A stretch of 64,000 nt of DNA from Clostridia bacterium (GTDB lineage Bacteria > Bacillota > Clostridia > Oscillospirales > Acutalibacteraceae): contig JAFSAR010000023.1 of the NCBI GenBank assembly GCA_017442225.1, positions 1-64,000 on the forward strand, in the 5' to 3' direction. A program made the position numbers and the translations under genes. The notes under the pieces were generated by a model. It had not been told where the DNA came from and searched no databases. It was given only the letters and a program-made list of their open reading frames with translations. Shown piece by piece: positions 22,629 to 31,926 of this stretch (positions within the stretch are counted from its first letter, which is position 1; each line of letters opens with the position of its first letter).

Positions 22629-23369
22629 ATGTATAATTTTTTTGTAACAAGTGAAAACAAAAAAGATAATCATTATTTTATTACTGGTGATGATTATAAT
22701 CATATAAAAAACGTTTTGCGTATGACCGTGGGCGAGCGGTTTTTGGTAAGCTGTGAGGATACGAGCGATTTATGCGAAATAGAAAGCCTTGAAAATAACA
22801 CAATTATAGTAAATATAGTAGAAAAAAATTATCAATCCACCAATTTGCCGATAAAAATCCATCTTTTTCAAGGACTGCCGAAAAGCGATAAGCTTGAGCT
22901 TATTATTCAAAAAGCAGTGGAATTGGGTGTCGCAACAATTACGCCTGTTTCTATGAAACGAAGCATTGTTAAAATAGACGACAAAAAGAAAAAAAGCAAG
23001 CAAGAGCGTTGGCAGGCAATAGCCACAGCCGCCGCCAAGCAAAGCAAACGCACCTCGATACCCGAGGTTTGCGAGGTGCTGACATATAAAGAATTTATAT
23101 CAAAAGCCCAAGAACTTGATTTACTACTTGTGCCTTATGAATGCGCCGAGGCTATGGCGGCAACCAAATCCGCTTTATCTGAAATTAGAAGCGGTATGAA
23201 CGTGGGTATAATTATAGGCCCCGAGGGCGGCTTCGAAGAAAAAGAAATTCAAGAAGCCCTGTCGGTAGGCGGCAAGGTTATATCATTGGGCGCTCGCATT
23301 TTGCGAACAGAAACCGCAGCTATAACCGCCCTGGCTATGTGTATGCTTTATAGCGAAATGGAATTATAA
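22629..23369 (+). CDS. rsmE: 16S rRNA (uracil-1498-N3)-methyltransferase
   Basis: About 246 residues, the family's usual length. It has an N-terminal PUA-like domain (YFITGDDYNHIKNVLRM) and a SPOUT domain with KSDKLELIIQKAVELGV, IIGPEGGFEEKEI and LGARILRTETAAI, which form the trefoil-knot SAM site. It methylates U1498 of 16S rRNA. ATG at 22629 follows AAAGGTGGG; the stretch before it (MGFG) would overlap that site. Only one base separates it from rsmF, another rRNA methyltransferase gene. Confidence 0.93.
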   Translation: MYNFFVTSENKKDNHYFITGDDYNHIKNVLRMTVGERFLVSCEDTSDLCEIESLENNTIIVNIVEKNYQSTNLPIKIHLFQGLPKSDKLELIIQKAVELGVATITPVSMKRSIVKIDDKKKKSKQERWQAIATAAAKQSKRTSIPEVCEVLTYKEFISKAQELDLLLVPYECAEAMAATKSALSEIRSGMNVGIIIGPEGGFEEKEIQEALSVGGKVISLGARILRTETAAITALAMCMLYSEMEL

Positions 23370-23370
23370 T

Positions 23371-24732
23371 ATGAAACAGTTACCGATAGATTTTACAAAC
23401 CGAATGAAAGTTTTACTCGGCGATGAATATGACGCCTATATAAAGGCTGTAAATGAGCCTGCGGTAAAAGCATTTAGGATAAATACTTCTAAAATATCCG
23501 TAGATGATTTTGAAAAGATAAATCCATTTGGCAAAGATAAAATTTCTTATGTAGATGGCGGATATTATCTGAATTTTGAAAAGGTAGGCAACCACCCGTT
23601 TCATCACGCGGGAATGATTTACGTTCAAGAGCCTGCCGCTATGGCTCCTGCCGAATGTGTTGATATTGAACCCGACGCGTATGTTCTTGATATGTGTGCG
23701 GCGCCTGGTGGTAAAAGCACGCAAATAAAAAACAAATTAGGCGATAACGGCATTCTTGTTTCAAACGAAATAATACCGTCAAGATGCAAAATACTTACAG
23801 GAAATATTGAGCGTTTGGGACTTAAAAACTGTGTCACTACTTGCATGGATACATCTCGTCTTGCAAAGTTTTTTCCCGATACCTTTGACATCATAATGGT
23901 GGATGCGCCGTGTTCGGGCGAAGGAATGTTTCGAAAAGATCAGATTGCAATCGACGAGTGGTCACAGGAAAATGTAAATAAATGCGCCGGTCGTCAAGCC
24001 GAAATTTTAGAAAATGCCGTAAAATGTCTTAAAAGCGGCGGTACTATTATATATGCTACCTGCACCTTTTCTTTAGAAGAAAACGAAATGACGGTAGAAA
24101 GCTTTTTGAAATCGCATCCCGATTTTGAAATAATTCCTGTAACCGAGCGTGTGCAAAAAGCAACAAGCGACGGTATAAAATTCGACGGCTGTACTTGTGA
24201 AAACATAGGTTTTTCGCGCCGATTTTATCCTCATAAAAACGCAGGTGAAGGACAGTTTATGGCGGTGCTTCGCCACAACGGTGAAAAAACACCATATATT
24301 AAGTCTATAAAAAAACAAACATCAAAAATCGATAGTGTTTTAATAGAATTTCTTAACGATACATTAAAAGATTATAACAAAGAAGATATTTACCTTTACG
24401 GTGATACCCCTGTGTTTTTCGGCGGCGATATCGAAATCAAAAAAGGCACAGCCTTTATGTGCGGTGTCACCATTGGCGAAATCAAGAAAAATTACGTTTT
24501 GCCGCATCATCAATTTTTTATGGCTTATGGCAGCGACTTTAAACGAAAGATTGACCTTGCGCCCGACAGCGACGATATACAAAAATATCTGCGCGGCGAG
24601 GAGATAAAAACCGATTGCACTAACGGCTGGGCGGCGGTTACCGTTTGCGGCGTATCAGTTGGCGGCACTAAAGTGTCAAATGGTGTGGCTAAAAACCACT
24701 ACCCAAAAGGACTTAGAATTCACAATGCATAA
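23371..24732 (+). CDS. rsmF: 16S rRNA (cytosine-5)-methyltransferase, RsmF/NOL1-NOP2-Sun family
   Basis: 453 residues. SAM-binding motif CAAPGGKSTQ, motif IV DAPCSGEGMFRKD with one catalytic cysteine, and motif VI ATCTFSLEENE with the other. The C-terminal region (HHQFFMAYGSDFKRKI, and GVAKNHYPKGLRI) matches the RsmF-specific PUA-like tail. It makes m5C in rRNA. The start lies one base beyond the rsmE stop. An AATTCACAATGCA repeat starts at its last codons. Confidence 0.9.
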   Translation: MKQLPIDFTNRMKVLLGDEYDAYIKAVNEPAVKAFRINTSKISVDDFEKINPFGKDKISYVDGGYYLNFEKVGNHPFHHAGMIYVQEPAAMAPAECVDIEPDAYVLDMCAAPGGKSTQIKNKLGDNGILVSNEIIPSRCKILTGNIERLGLKNCVTTCMDTSRLAKFFPDTFDIIMVDAPCSGEGMFRKDQIAIDEWSQENVNKCAGRQAEILENAVKCLKSGGTIIYATCTFSLEENEMTVESFLKSHPDFEIIPVTERVQKATSDGIKFDGCTCENIGFSRRFYPHKNAGEGQFMAVLRHNGEKTPYIKSIKKQTSKIDSVLIEFLNDTLKDYNKEDIYLYGDTPVFFGGDIEIKKGTAFMCGVTIGEIKKNYVLPHHQFFMAYGSDFKRKIDLAPDSDDIQKYLRGEEIKTDCTNGWAAVTVCGVSVGGTKVSNGVAKNHYPKGLRIHNA

Positions 24733-24752
24733 TTCACAATGCACAATTAATT
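24717..24752. repeat. Tandem ATTCACAATGCA repeat
   Basis: ATTCACAATGCATA, ATTCACAATGCACA and ATTAATT are two and a half units of a 14-nt repeat that overlap the rsmF stop. Similar repeats are common at gene ends in Clostridia. Confidence 0.55.
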
Positions 24753-24755
24753 TAT

Positions 24756-24793
24756 AATCAATCCTCTACGTATAGCAGAGGATTGATTTTTTT
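24756..24793 (+). terminator. Terminator of rsmE-rsmF
   Basis: AATCAATCCTCT (24756-24767) pairs with AGAGGATTGATT (24777-24788), followed by TTTTT. Confidence 0.85.
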
Positions 24794-24833
24794 GTAATAT
24801 TTTATTTTCTTTTGAAATGTTTTGTCGAAAGTC

Positions 24834-24862
24834 TTGACGGTAATTTTTATTTATGATATGAT
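24834..24862 (+). promoter_or_regulatory. Promoter of the candidate RNA at 24868-25015
   Basis: TTGACG, a 17-nt spacer and TATGAT. Confidence 0.65.
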
Positions 24863-24867
24863 AATCG

Positions 24868-25015
24868 TGCGACACAGTTGAATAGTTATTCCTTGCGGAT
24901 AATGTTTGGCAAAAACGTTATCTGACTTAAATTGTACCGCAAGGAACAACTGTGTCGCAACAGTGTCACGATATCGTTTTTCGGTGCGTGACTTCGGTTG
25001 CGCACTTTTTTATTT
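24868..25015 (+). ncRNA. Candidate small structured RNA of about 145 nt
   Basis: A promoter precedes it. GCGACACAGTTG (24869-24880) pairs perfectly with CAACTGTGTCGC (24947-24958). After an 8-nt one-sided bulge, TTCCTTGCGG (24889-24898) pairs with CCGCAAGGAA (24937-24946). An apical hairpin GATAATGTTT/AAACGTTATC follows. A CGATATCG palindrome and the terminator GTGCGTGAC-TTCG-GTTGCGCAC with TTTTTT end the RNA at 25005. No ORF longer than a few codons. It is not a family I can name. It could act alone or as a leader of the small gene at 25073. Confidence 0.6.
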
Positions 25016-25072
25016 TTTGTTCAATGGCCGTTGTAACAATAATTTAATATTGTTAAAAAGGAGGGTGTACCT

Positions 25073-25198
25073 ATGCCTGATTATAAGCAAATGTATTTAA
25101 CATTGCTTGACAGTGTCGAAACGGCTGTTGAAATGTTAAAAAATGTCGAACAAGCGTGTGAAGAAATATATATAGACACAGACGAAACACAAGAATAG
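25073..25198 (+). CDS. Small conserved-looking protein, 41 residues
   Basis: MPDYKQMYLTLLDSVETAVE continues with MLKNVEQACEEIYIDTDE and ends TQE. It is preceded by an excellent ribosome binding site (AAAAAGGAGGGTG). It is predicted to be a single amphipathic helix with an acidic tail. Short proteins starting M-P-x-Y-K-x-M-Y-L are widespread in Clostridia with unknown function. It is followed by a strong terminator. Confidence 0.75.
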   Translation: MPDYKQMYLTLLDSVETAVEMLKNVEQACEEIYIDTDETQE

Positions 25199-25199
25199 A

Positions 25200-25227
25200 A
25201 AAAGCGAGGATTATTCCTCGCTTTTTA
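25200..25227. terminator. Bidirectional terminator
   Basis: AAAGCGAGGA-TTAT-TCCTCGCTTT with flanking A and T runs. It serves the 41-residue gene and, on the other strand, pflBA. It overlaps the last codons of pflA. Confidence 0.8.
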
Positions 25228-25924
25228 TGATTTTATTAAGTTTATTCATTGTGTTGGCGTTCGGCTCTGATAGATGTCCAAAGCGGAATTCTAATCCCAT
25301 ATTGTCATATTTGGTTTGACAAATTTTTCTAAAGGGTAATAGCTCGATTTTGTCAACGACGGGGTGTTTGTTGGCAATGTTTTTTAATCTCTTAATGTTT
25401 TCCTCGCTATCTGTAAGGGTGGGTATAATAACCTGACGCAGAGTGACGGAGATTTTTTGTTGGTTCAGATACGCGATAAATTCAAGCGGTTTATCTATGC
25501 TACAGCCTGCATATTTGCGGTATTGCGCGTCGGTTGTGTACTTGATATCAAGCAATACGCGGTCGGTGACTGCAAGCAATTTTTGGACCTCGTCGTTTAA
25601 AATACAACCTGACGTATCAAGACAGGTGTTGATACCGTTTTCGTGACAAAGGCTGAAAACCTCGTATGCAAATTGAGCTTGCAGCAGCGGTTCGCCGCCC
25701 GACAGGGTAATACCGCCGTCTTTGCCAAAATATTCTTTATACCGCGTGGCTTTATCTACTATCTGCTGCGCGGTATACTGTGTACCGCCAACGGTTTCCC
25801 ACGTGTCAGGATTATGGCAGCAGCCGCAACGTAGATTACAGCCCTGCAAAAAGACCACAAACCGAACACCCGGACCGTCAACCGTGCCAAGACTCTGAAT
25901 AGAGTGTACGTTGCCCGTTATCAT
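25211..25924 (-). CDS. pflA: Pyruvate formate-lyase-activating enzyme
   Basis: 237 residues. The radical SAM cluster motif is C29xxxC33xxC36 within [15 protein letters not shown]. The N-terminus [19 protein letters not shown] and the glycine-rich [11 protein letters not shown] are typical. It places the glycyl radical on PflB under anaerobic conditions. Its start overlaps the pflB stop (ATGA), giving translational coupling. Confidence 0.95.
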   Translation of the reverse strand: MITGNVHSIQSLGTVDGPGVRFVVFLQGCNLRCGCCHNPDTWETVGGTQYTAQQIVDKATRYKEYFGKDGGITLSGGEPLLQAQFAYEVFSLCHENGINTCLDTSGCILNDEVQKLLAVTDRVLLDIKYTTDAQYRKYAGCSIDKPLEFIAYLNQQKISVTLRQVIIPTLTDSEENIKRLKNIANKHPVVDKIELLPFRKICQTKYDNMGLEFRFGHLSEPNANTMNKLNKIIKSEE

Positions 25925-28152
25925 AATACGGTGTGGAAGGTGCGGCTGATAACCTCGCGCTGTTGCTCGCGCGATAACTTGTTAAAGTTTACGGCATAGC
26001 CTGAAACACGAATTGTAAGGTTGGGGTATTTTTCGGGATTTTCGTAAGCATCCATAAGAGTTTCACGGTTAAGCACGTTTACGTTTATGTGGTGCGCGTT
26101 CTTTGCAAAATAGCCGTCAAGAATTGATACAAGGTTATCAATTCTCTCGTCCTCGGTTTTACCGAGAGCCTCCGGTGTGATAGAGAACGTGTTAGAAACA
26201 CCGTCGCGGCAGTCGTCATAGCTGATTTTTGCAACCGAGTTAAGTGATGCCAGTGCGCCGTTTTCCTCACGGTTGTGCATCGGGTTTGCGCCGGGCGCAA
26301 AGGGCTCGCCCGCTTTTCTGCCGTCGGGGGTAGCGCCTGTGTTTTTACCGTACATAACATTAGATGTAATTGTAAGCACCGACAGGGTGTGAACAGCGTG
26401 ACGGTAGGTTTCGGTCTTGCGGAGCTCGGTAATAAAGCGGTGGGTCATATCCTGCGCCAAGCAGTCAACGCGGTCGTCGTCGTTGCCGTATTTCGGGAAA
26501 TCGCCTGTGGTTTCGTAGTCAACGATATAACCCTCTTCGTTGCGGATAGGCTTAACGTTTGCGTACTTGATAGCGCTGAGCGAGTCAGCAACAACCGAAA
26601 GACCCGCAACACCAAACGCCATAAGACGTTCAACGTCTGTGTCGTGAAGCGCCATCTGCACCTTTTCGTAGCAATATTCATCGTGCATATAGTGGATAAC
26701 GTTCATAGTTTTTACGTACAAGCAAGAAAGCCACTTTATGTAAATATCATAACGCTCCATAACGGTATCAAAGTCAAGCTTGTCGCCCGAAATCGGCTCC
26801 ATCTGCGGACCTATGTGAATATTACTCATAGCGTCGTAGCCGCCGTTAAGCGCGATGTTGAGTAGCTTTGCCAGGTTGCAACGCGCGCCAAAGAACTGCA
26901 TCTGCTTGCCAAGCTTCATAGCCGATACACAGCAGGCGATTGCATAATCGTCGCCGTAGATAGGACGCATCAGGTCGTCATTTTCATATTGGATGGAGTC
27001 GGTATCCTTTGAAATTTTTGCGCAGAACTTTTTAAAGCCCGCAGGCAGTTGCTTTGACCAGAGCACCGTAAGGTTAGGCTCGGGCGAGGAACCCAGAGTA
27101 TAAAGTGTGTTCAAGATTCGGAAGCTGCTCTTGGTAACAAGGGTTCTGCCGTCTTCGCCCATACCGCCTACAGCCTCGGTAATCCACATCGGGTCGCCGC
27201 CGAAAAGCTCGTTGTATTCGGGTGTGCGCAAGTGACGCGCAATACGAAGCTTGATAACAAAATCGTCAAACAGCTCTTGCGCGCCCGCCTCGGTAAGAAG
27301 ACCGTTTTCGATATCGCGCTGCATATAAATGTCCAGAAAAGTTGCTACACGGCCAAGTGACATAGCGGCGCCGTTTTGCTCTTTGATAGCGGCAAGATAT
27401 GCAAAGTAAGTCCATTGCACAGCCTCGCGCGCATTAGCGGCAGGACCGCTTATATCAAAACCGTACATAAGCGCCATATCTTTCAATTTACCAAGGAAGT
27501 TTATCTGCTTAAAGAGCTCGCTGCTGATTTTAATATTTTCAGCAATAAAAGGCTTTTCGGACATTGCCGCCTTGTCCTTTTTCTTTTCCTCGATAAGTCT
27601 GTCCACGCCGTAAAGAGCTACGCGGCGATAGTCGCCGATAATTCTGCCGCGTCCGTAAGCGTCGGGCAGACCTGTGATTACGTGGCAACGGCGGGCAAGG
27701 CGCATTTCGTCGGTATATGCGCGGAAAACACCCTCGTTGTGTGTGGTGCGGAAACGAAATTCGTCCTCAATAGTTTCAGACAGCTTATAGCCGTATGCTT
27801 CACACGCCTGACGCGCCATACGTATACCGCCAAATGGGCTGACGCCTCGCTTTAGCGGGCGGTTGGTCTGCATACCTACGATGATTTCGTTTTCCTTATC
27901 AATATAACCTGGCGAAAAGGTGGTGAGCGAAGATACGGTGGCTGTGTCAATATCAAGCACGCCACCAAACTGACGCTCAAGCGCAAAAAGCGCCTCAACC
28001 TTTTTCATAAGTGTGTCAGTACGTTCGGTAGCGCCTGACAAAAACGAGTCGTCACCCGTATATTCGGTATAGTTTTGCTGGATAAAGTCGCGTACGTTTA
28101 TCTCATTTTGCCATACGTCGCCTTTAAACCCATTCCAGTTTTCATGTTGCAT
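25921..28152 (-). CDS. pflB: Formate acetyltransferase (pyruvate formate-lyase)
   Basis: 743 residues, full length. The active-site cysteine pair is in IACCVSAM (about residues 405-406). The radical glycine is Gly718 in RVSGYAVNF. It converts pyruvate and CoA to acetyl-CoA and formate and marks a strictly fermentative metabolism. GGAGG precedes the ATG at 28152. The promoter lies about 230 nt upstream, on the far side of a repeat-element end (28189-28245). Confidence 0.97.
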   Translation of the reverse strand: MQHENWNGFKGDVWQNEINVRDFIQQNYTEYTGDDSFLSGATERTDTLMKKVEALFALERQFGGVLDIDTATVSSLTTFSPGYIDKENEIIVGMQTNRPLKRGVSPFGGIRMARQACEAYGYKLSETIEDEFRFRTTHNEGVFRAYTDEMRLARRCHVITGLPDAYGRGRIIGDYRRVALYGVDRLIEEKKKDKAAMSEKPFIAENIKISSELFKQINFLGKLKDMALMYGFDISGPAANAREAVQWTYFAYLAAIKEQNGAAMSLGRVATFLDIYMQRDIENGLLTEAGAQELFDDFVIKLRIARHLRTPEYNELFGGDPMWITEAVGGMGEDGRTLVTKSSFRILNTLYTLGSSPEPNLTVLWSKQLPAGFKKFCAKISKDTDSIQYENDDLMRPIYGDDYAIACCVSAMKLGKQMQFFGARCNLAKLLNIALNGGYDAMSNIHIGPQMEPISGDKLDFDTVMERYDIYIKWLSCLYVKTMNVIHYMHDEYCYEKVQMALHDTDVERLMAFGVAGLSVVADSLSAIKYANVKPIRNEEGYIVDYETTGDFPKYGNDDDRVDCLAQDMTHRFITELRKTETYRHAVHTLSVLTITSNVMYGKNTGATPDGRKAGEPFAPGANPMHNREENGALASLNSVAKISYDDCRDGVSNTFSITPEALGKTEDERIDNLVSILDGYFAKNAHHINVNVLNRETLMDAYENPEKYPNLTIRVSGYAVNFNKLSREQQREVISRTFHTVL

Positions 28153-28188
28153 ATATTATTCCTCCATTACTTATTGTTGTATTACAGG

Positions 28189-28245
28189 AGATGAGACGAG
28201 AAAAAATATTATTTGGCAGGCGTGACAGGTTCGACTCTCGTCAGC
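28189..28245 (+). repeat. T-arm-ended repeat, right-end fragment (copy D)
   Basis: GTATTACAGGAGATGAGACG, AGAAAAAATATTATTTGGCA and GGCGTGACAGGTTCGACTCT align with the right third of the complete element at 53830-53991. No matching left end is present. It lies in the 5' leader of pflB. The rest of 28153-28380 shows nothing recognisable. Confidence 0.5.
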
Positions 28246-28383
28246 CTACCGCCGTAAAAAAAGAGCAAATCAGTGATTTTACTGACTCGCCCGAACAATC
28301 GGCATATCTTGATAAGTTATCAAAATCTTTTACATTTACTCTGCGCAGGGTGTCAGTTATGCAAAAGCCTTAATTGCCTCCAT

Positions 28384-28413
28384 ATTATAATATATTATAT
28401 ATATGTTTGTCAA
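28384..28413 (-). promoter_or_regulatory. Promoter of pflBA
   Basis: On the minus strand TTGACA (28413-28408), an 18-nt AT-only-rich spacer and TATAAT (28389-28384). Confidence 0.7.
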
Positions 28414-28454
28414 TGTAAAAATGGGGATTTAGTCTGTTGTTTACAAGTAATTTG

Positions 28455-28483
28455 TTGACAATATTTGTATCAAAATGTAAAAT
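28455..28483 (+). promoter_or_regulatory. Promoter of the HD-domain gene
   Basis: TTGACA, a 17-nt spacer and TAAAAT, about 32 nt before the ATG. Confidence 0.7.
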
Positions 28484-28515
28484 ATGTAAAAAGGATTTTA
28501 AAAACGGAGAAAATT

Positions 28516-29172
28516 ATGACATATCAGGAAATCAGAAAAAACAAGGCCATCAATGACTATATAACCGCTGCCGACTCGTCACTGGCGGCTCTTGGCTTTA
28601 CCGAGCACAGCTTTGCCCACGTGACTGCCGTTGCCGAAAAAGCGGGTTATATTCTGCAGACGATAGGCTACAGCGAGCGCACGGTAGAGCTTGTGAAAAT
28701 TGCAGGATATCTGCACGATATAGGCAATCTTGTAAACCGTATTGACCACAGTCAGAGCGGCGCGGTTATGGCGTTTCGAATTTTAGATAATTTAGGCTTT
28801 GACTCGGAAGAAATTGCCGATATTGTTACGGCAATCGGCAATCACGACGAGGGCACGGGAGTACCCGTAAGCGAGCTTGCCGCAGCGCTTATTCTGGCTG
28901 ACAAGTCGGACGTTCGCCGCAACCGTGTGCGAAATGAAGATATTTCTACCTTTGATATTCACGACAGGGTAAACTATTCGGTAACAAGCGCAAACCTTCA
29001 AATCAGCGATGATAAAACCAAAATAGAACTCAGACTTACCATAGATACAGAATACGGCTCGGTTATGGACTATTTTGAGATTTTTATGGGACGTATGATT
29101 TTGTGCCGCAAAGCTGCCGAAAAGTTAGGACTTCAATTTAAGCTTATTATAAACAATCAACAACTATTGTAA
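28516..29172 (+). CDS. HD-domain phosphohydrolase
   Basis: 218 residues. Metal-binding residues of the HD fold are seen: His31/His35 region (EHSFAHV), His67-Asp68 in GYLHDIGN, a following HSQSG and GNHDEG, and a later Asp in ADKSDVRRNR. The family hydrolyses phosphate esters of nucleotides or signalling molecules; the substrate is not evident. ATG at 28516 follows ACGGAG. Single-gene unit with its own promoter and terminator. Confidence 0.85.
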   Translation: MTYQEIRKNKAINDYITAADSSLAALGFTEHSFAHVTAVAEKAGYILQTIGYSERTVELVKIAGYLHDIGNLVNRIDHSQSGAVMAFRILDNLGFDSEEIADIVTAIGNHDEGTGVPVSELAAALILADKSDVRRNRVRNEDISTFDIHDRVNYSVTSANLQISDDKTKIELRLTIDTEYGSVMDYFEIFMGRMILCRKAAEKLGLQFKLIINNQQLL

Positions 29173-29177
29173 AAGAA

Positions 29178-29205
29178 AAGCAAGACTCGTTTGAGTCTTG
29201 CTTTT
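29178..29205. terminator. Bidirectional terminator
   Basis: AAGCAAGACTC-GTTT-GAGTCTTGCTT followed by TTT, between the convergent HD and galT genes. Confidence 0.85.
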
Positions 29206-29209
29206 TGCT

Positions 29210-30703
29210 TTATTTATTCACGTATTCAATAAACTTAACAAATGCTGCCTGTCCTTTTTCATCACGCTTGAACACGCCTGCATCCTCAAGTACTTTAGAA
29301 AATACGATGCCGATTTCATCTTTTATTATCTTGTCGATATTGTCGGCGTTTATGTCGTCGTATTTGGCTCTTATTTCGTCTGCCCAGTCAGCGTGCTTTT
29401 CGATGCTTTCTATTGAGCGGACATCCAAGCCTTTAAGCATAGCTTCCTGTAAGGTTGCCATTTCGTCTTTAAGACGCGCGGGCAGTACCGCAAGCCCCAT
29501 AACCTCGATAAGACCGATATTTTCTTTCTTTATGTGGTGAAGCTCGGCATGTGGATGGAAAACACCAAGCGGATGCTCGTCGGTTGTTATGTTGTTGCGT
29601 AGCACCAAATCAAGCTCATACTTGCCGTCACGCATACGGGCAATCGGTGTTGCGGCATTGTGTGGCTCTCCGTCGGTTTCGGCGAATACAAACGCGCTCT
29701 CGTCGGTATAACCTTGCCAAGTGGTAAAGATTTTGTCTGCAAGGTCTATAACGCGCTCGGCGCTGTCGGCTGTAAGTCTGATTACCGACATAGGCCATTT
29801 AACAATACCCGCCTTGACGTCTTCATATCCTTTAAACGTTATCCGCTTTTCAATAGGCGCCTTTTCCATGGCAAATGTATAACGTCCGCCCTGAAAATGC
29901 TCGTGACTTAAAATCGAGCCGCCAACGATTGGCAAACCCGCGTTAGAGCCGATAAAGTAATGCGGGAACGTTTTTATAAAATCAAACAGCTTGCAAAACG
30001 CTTTTTTATCTACAAGCATAGGCGTATGCTCGGCATTAAATACGATGCAGTGCTCAGGATAATAAACATAGGGAGAATACTGCATAAACCAATTCTCATC
30101 AGTAAGACGAAGCGGTATTATACGGTGATTCTGGCGTGCGGGGAAATTAAGTCTTCCCGCATAACCCTCACACTCTTTGCAAAGCAAACACTTTGGATAG
30201 CCCGACTGTGGCGCGTTTTTAGCCGCCATAATCTCTTTAAGGCTCTTTTCGGGTTTTGAAAGATTTATGGTAATGTCAAGGTCGCCATATTCGGTGGGAG
30301 AAATCCACTTAATATCCTTTGCAATGCGGTACGTACGGATATAATCGCTGTCTTTTGATAACTTATGATAATAGTCGGTAGCGGCTTCGGGACTCACGTT
30401 GTAGCGGGTAAAGAACTCAAACTCTACCTCTGACGGACGCGGCATCATAAGACCCATAAGCTTTGTGTCAAACAGATCACGCGCGGTGATGTTGTCTTCA
30501 ATTATAGCTTTCTCTACAGCGAAATCGAGAATTGCCGCAAGTGTGGATTCTAAATCCACGTTTTCATACACTTCGCTGCAATCAAACTCGGAAAGCTCTA
30601 AAGCGTCAATAAGCATATTTGTTACGTAAATTTCGTCACGGTGGGTAAAAAGACCTTTTTCGAGTCCGTAACACACAAGCTTTTTGATTTCATTTTGTAT
30701 CAT
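29210..30703 (-). CDS. galT: UDP-glucose--hexose-1-phosphate uridylyltransferase, class II
   Basis: 497 residues, the length of the Firmicutes-type GalT. Signature segments include CLLCKECEGYAGRLNFPARQ, ILSHEHFQGG and VFHPHAELHHIKKENIGLIE. It swaps UMP between UDP-glucose and galactose-1-phosphate in the Leloir pathway. No galK or galE is adjacent. The gene is followed closely upstream by the YerB-type lipoprotein gene in the same direction, which is functionally unrelated. Confidence 0.95.
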   Translation of the reverse strand: MIQNEIKKLVCYGLEKGLFTHRDEIYVTNMLIDALELSEFDCSEVYENVDLESTLAAILDFAVEKAIIEDNITARDLFDTKLMGLMMPRPSEVEFEFFTRYNVSPEAATDYYHKLSKDSDYIRTYRIAKDIKWISPTEYGDLDITINLSKPEKSLKEIMAAKNAPQSGYPKCLLCKECEGYAGRLNFPARQNHRIIPLRLTDENWFMQYSPYVYYPEHCIVFNAEHTPMLVDKKAFCKLFDFIKTFPHYFIGSNAGLPIVGGSILSHEHFQGGRYTFAMEKAPIEKRITFKGYEDVKAGIVKWPMSVIRLTADSAERVIDLADKIFTTWQGYTDESAFVFAETDGEPHNAATPIARMRDGKYELDLVLRNNITTDEHPLGVFHPHAELHHIKKENIGLIEVMGLAVLPARLKDEMATLQEAMLKGLDVRSIESIEKHADWADEIRAKYDDINADNIDKIIKDEIGIVFSKVLEDAGVFKRDEKGQAAFVKFIEYVNK

Positions 30704-30726
30704 AATTTCACCTTGTTCTTATAAGT

Positions 30727-31758
30727 CTACTGAATTGTAGGGTTGCAGGTTGACTTGTTTGCTATACATACCCATGAGTTGCCTATAGAAACCTTAATTT
30801 CGTTACCCTCTGTGTCGGTAAACTTGAAACCGTTGGTAGAGTTACCTTTTGACCATTTAATGAACTGAACGGTACCGTTGGTTATATAATATCCGTCGCC
30901 GCTCTCGAGCGCTACCTTGCGGTGCTTGCCGTCGGGATAGTTTGAAATTGAGGTTAAAAGTATAAATACGTTTTTAACCTGTGTGGTCTCGCCGGTGTAG
31001 TAATCGGAAAGCACTGTACCACCTGAAAGACGGGTATAAAGTCCACTTGTAGCGTCGTATGTAAAGTTGGTTGTTGCCGCGGGGAAAGGTACCGATACGC
31101 TTGTAGCGGCGCCGCCGTCAAGGGTGAGCGTTTCGTCGGTAAAGTTTACCCAGGGGGCAACGCGTGAAACCGAGGTGTCAAAGTTTTCGTTGATGTTTTC
31201 CCACAAATCGCCCGCAAGCGCGTAAAGCGTATGCTCGCTTTTAAGACCGTTTGAAATGCGTTTTGCGCCCTTAGAGTTTGTGTCAATGCTTAAATGGTCG
31301 ATATCCTTAAGATGCGGTGCGCAATAGGTAGGATCCTGACCGCAATGAACGTAAACGGCGTTATGACCGAGCGCCAAATCGACGTAAGGATATCTCGCCG
31401 AGCGCACCGTGCCGATTTTGTCAAGGTCGGCAATATCCTGATAAACCGCCATAAGACGAGTGATACCGCCCTCAACCTCGGTTTCGTAAATTATATCAGC
31501 GTCCGACAGACCTGTCTGGCGACTCTGAGCGACGTCTACATTGTTTACCATTATTGCAACAGGGCGTTGATTAGCCTTGGTCGAGTCTTCAAGCTCGGCA
31601 ACACCCGTAAGCGGATTAACGCTAAGGTCGGGTGTGTTTTCTGCGACAGGCGCTTCGCTTTCATAATCCGAAAGGTCGTCATAAACCACATTTTGATTGC
31701 AGCCTGCTGCAAATATCATCAATACGGCAAAGCCCGCCGCTAAAATTTTCTTAAACAT
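30727..31758 (-). CDS. DUF3048 (YerB-type) lipoprotein
   Basis: About 343 residues. The lipobox is AAGCN after a short hydrophobic signal. The DUF3048 N-terminal part reads NPLTGVAELED, RPVAIMVNN and DIIYETEVEGGITRLMAVY, with GTVRSARYPYVDLA. The C-terminal part FIKWSKGNSTNGFKFTDTEG matches the family's end. YerB-type proteins are surface lipoproteins of unknown function in Bacillus and Clostridia. ATG at 31758 follows GGGGGA. Confidence 0.88.
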   Translation of the reverse strand: MFKKILAAGFAVLMIFAAGCNQNVVYDDLSDYESEAPVAENTPDLSVNPLTGVAELEDSTKANQRPVAIMVNNVDVAQSRQTGLSDADIIYETEVEGGITRLMAVYQDIADLDKIGTVRSARYPYVDLALGHNAVYVHCGQDPTYCAPHLKDIDHLSIDTNSKGAKRISNGLKSEHTLYALAGDLWENINENFDTSVSRVAPWVNFTDETLTLDGGAATSVSVPFPAATTNFTYDATSGLYTRLSGGTVLSDYYTGETTQVKNVFILLTSISNYPDGKHRKVALESGDGYYITNGTVQFIKWSKGNSTNGFKFTDTEGNEIKVSIGNSWVCIANKSTCNPTIQ

Positions 31759-31863
31759 AAAAAAGTCCCCCAAATAAAATCATATTAGATATTATAATAT
31801 TTTAACACGCTCTTTTCAAGGGTTAACGTAAAAATTTTTATGTAAAATTTAATACATTTAGTA

Positions 31864-31892
31864 TTGTTTATTTTTTAAATATACTGTATAAT
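31864..31892 (+). promoter_or_regulatory. Promoter of the iscS-thiI operon
   Basis: TTGTTT, a 17-nt spacer and TATAAT, 34 nt before the start. Confidence 0.7.
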
Positions 31893-31926
31893 GATGGTGT
31901 ATATCTTTTTGAAAGGGTGAAAGGTT

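Noticed and set aside
28228-28250. GGTTCGACTCTCGTCAGCC as the 3' end of a tRNA in the pflB leader
   Set aside because: No acceptor, D-arm or anticodon arm can be built upstream. It matches the right end of the repeat at 53830-53991 instead.
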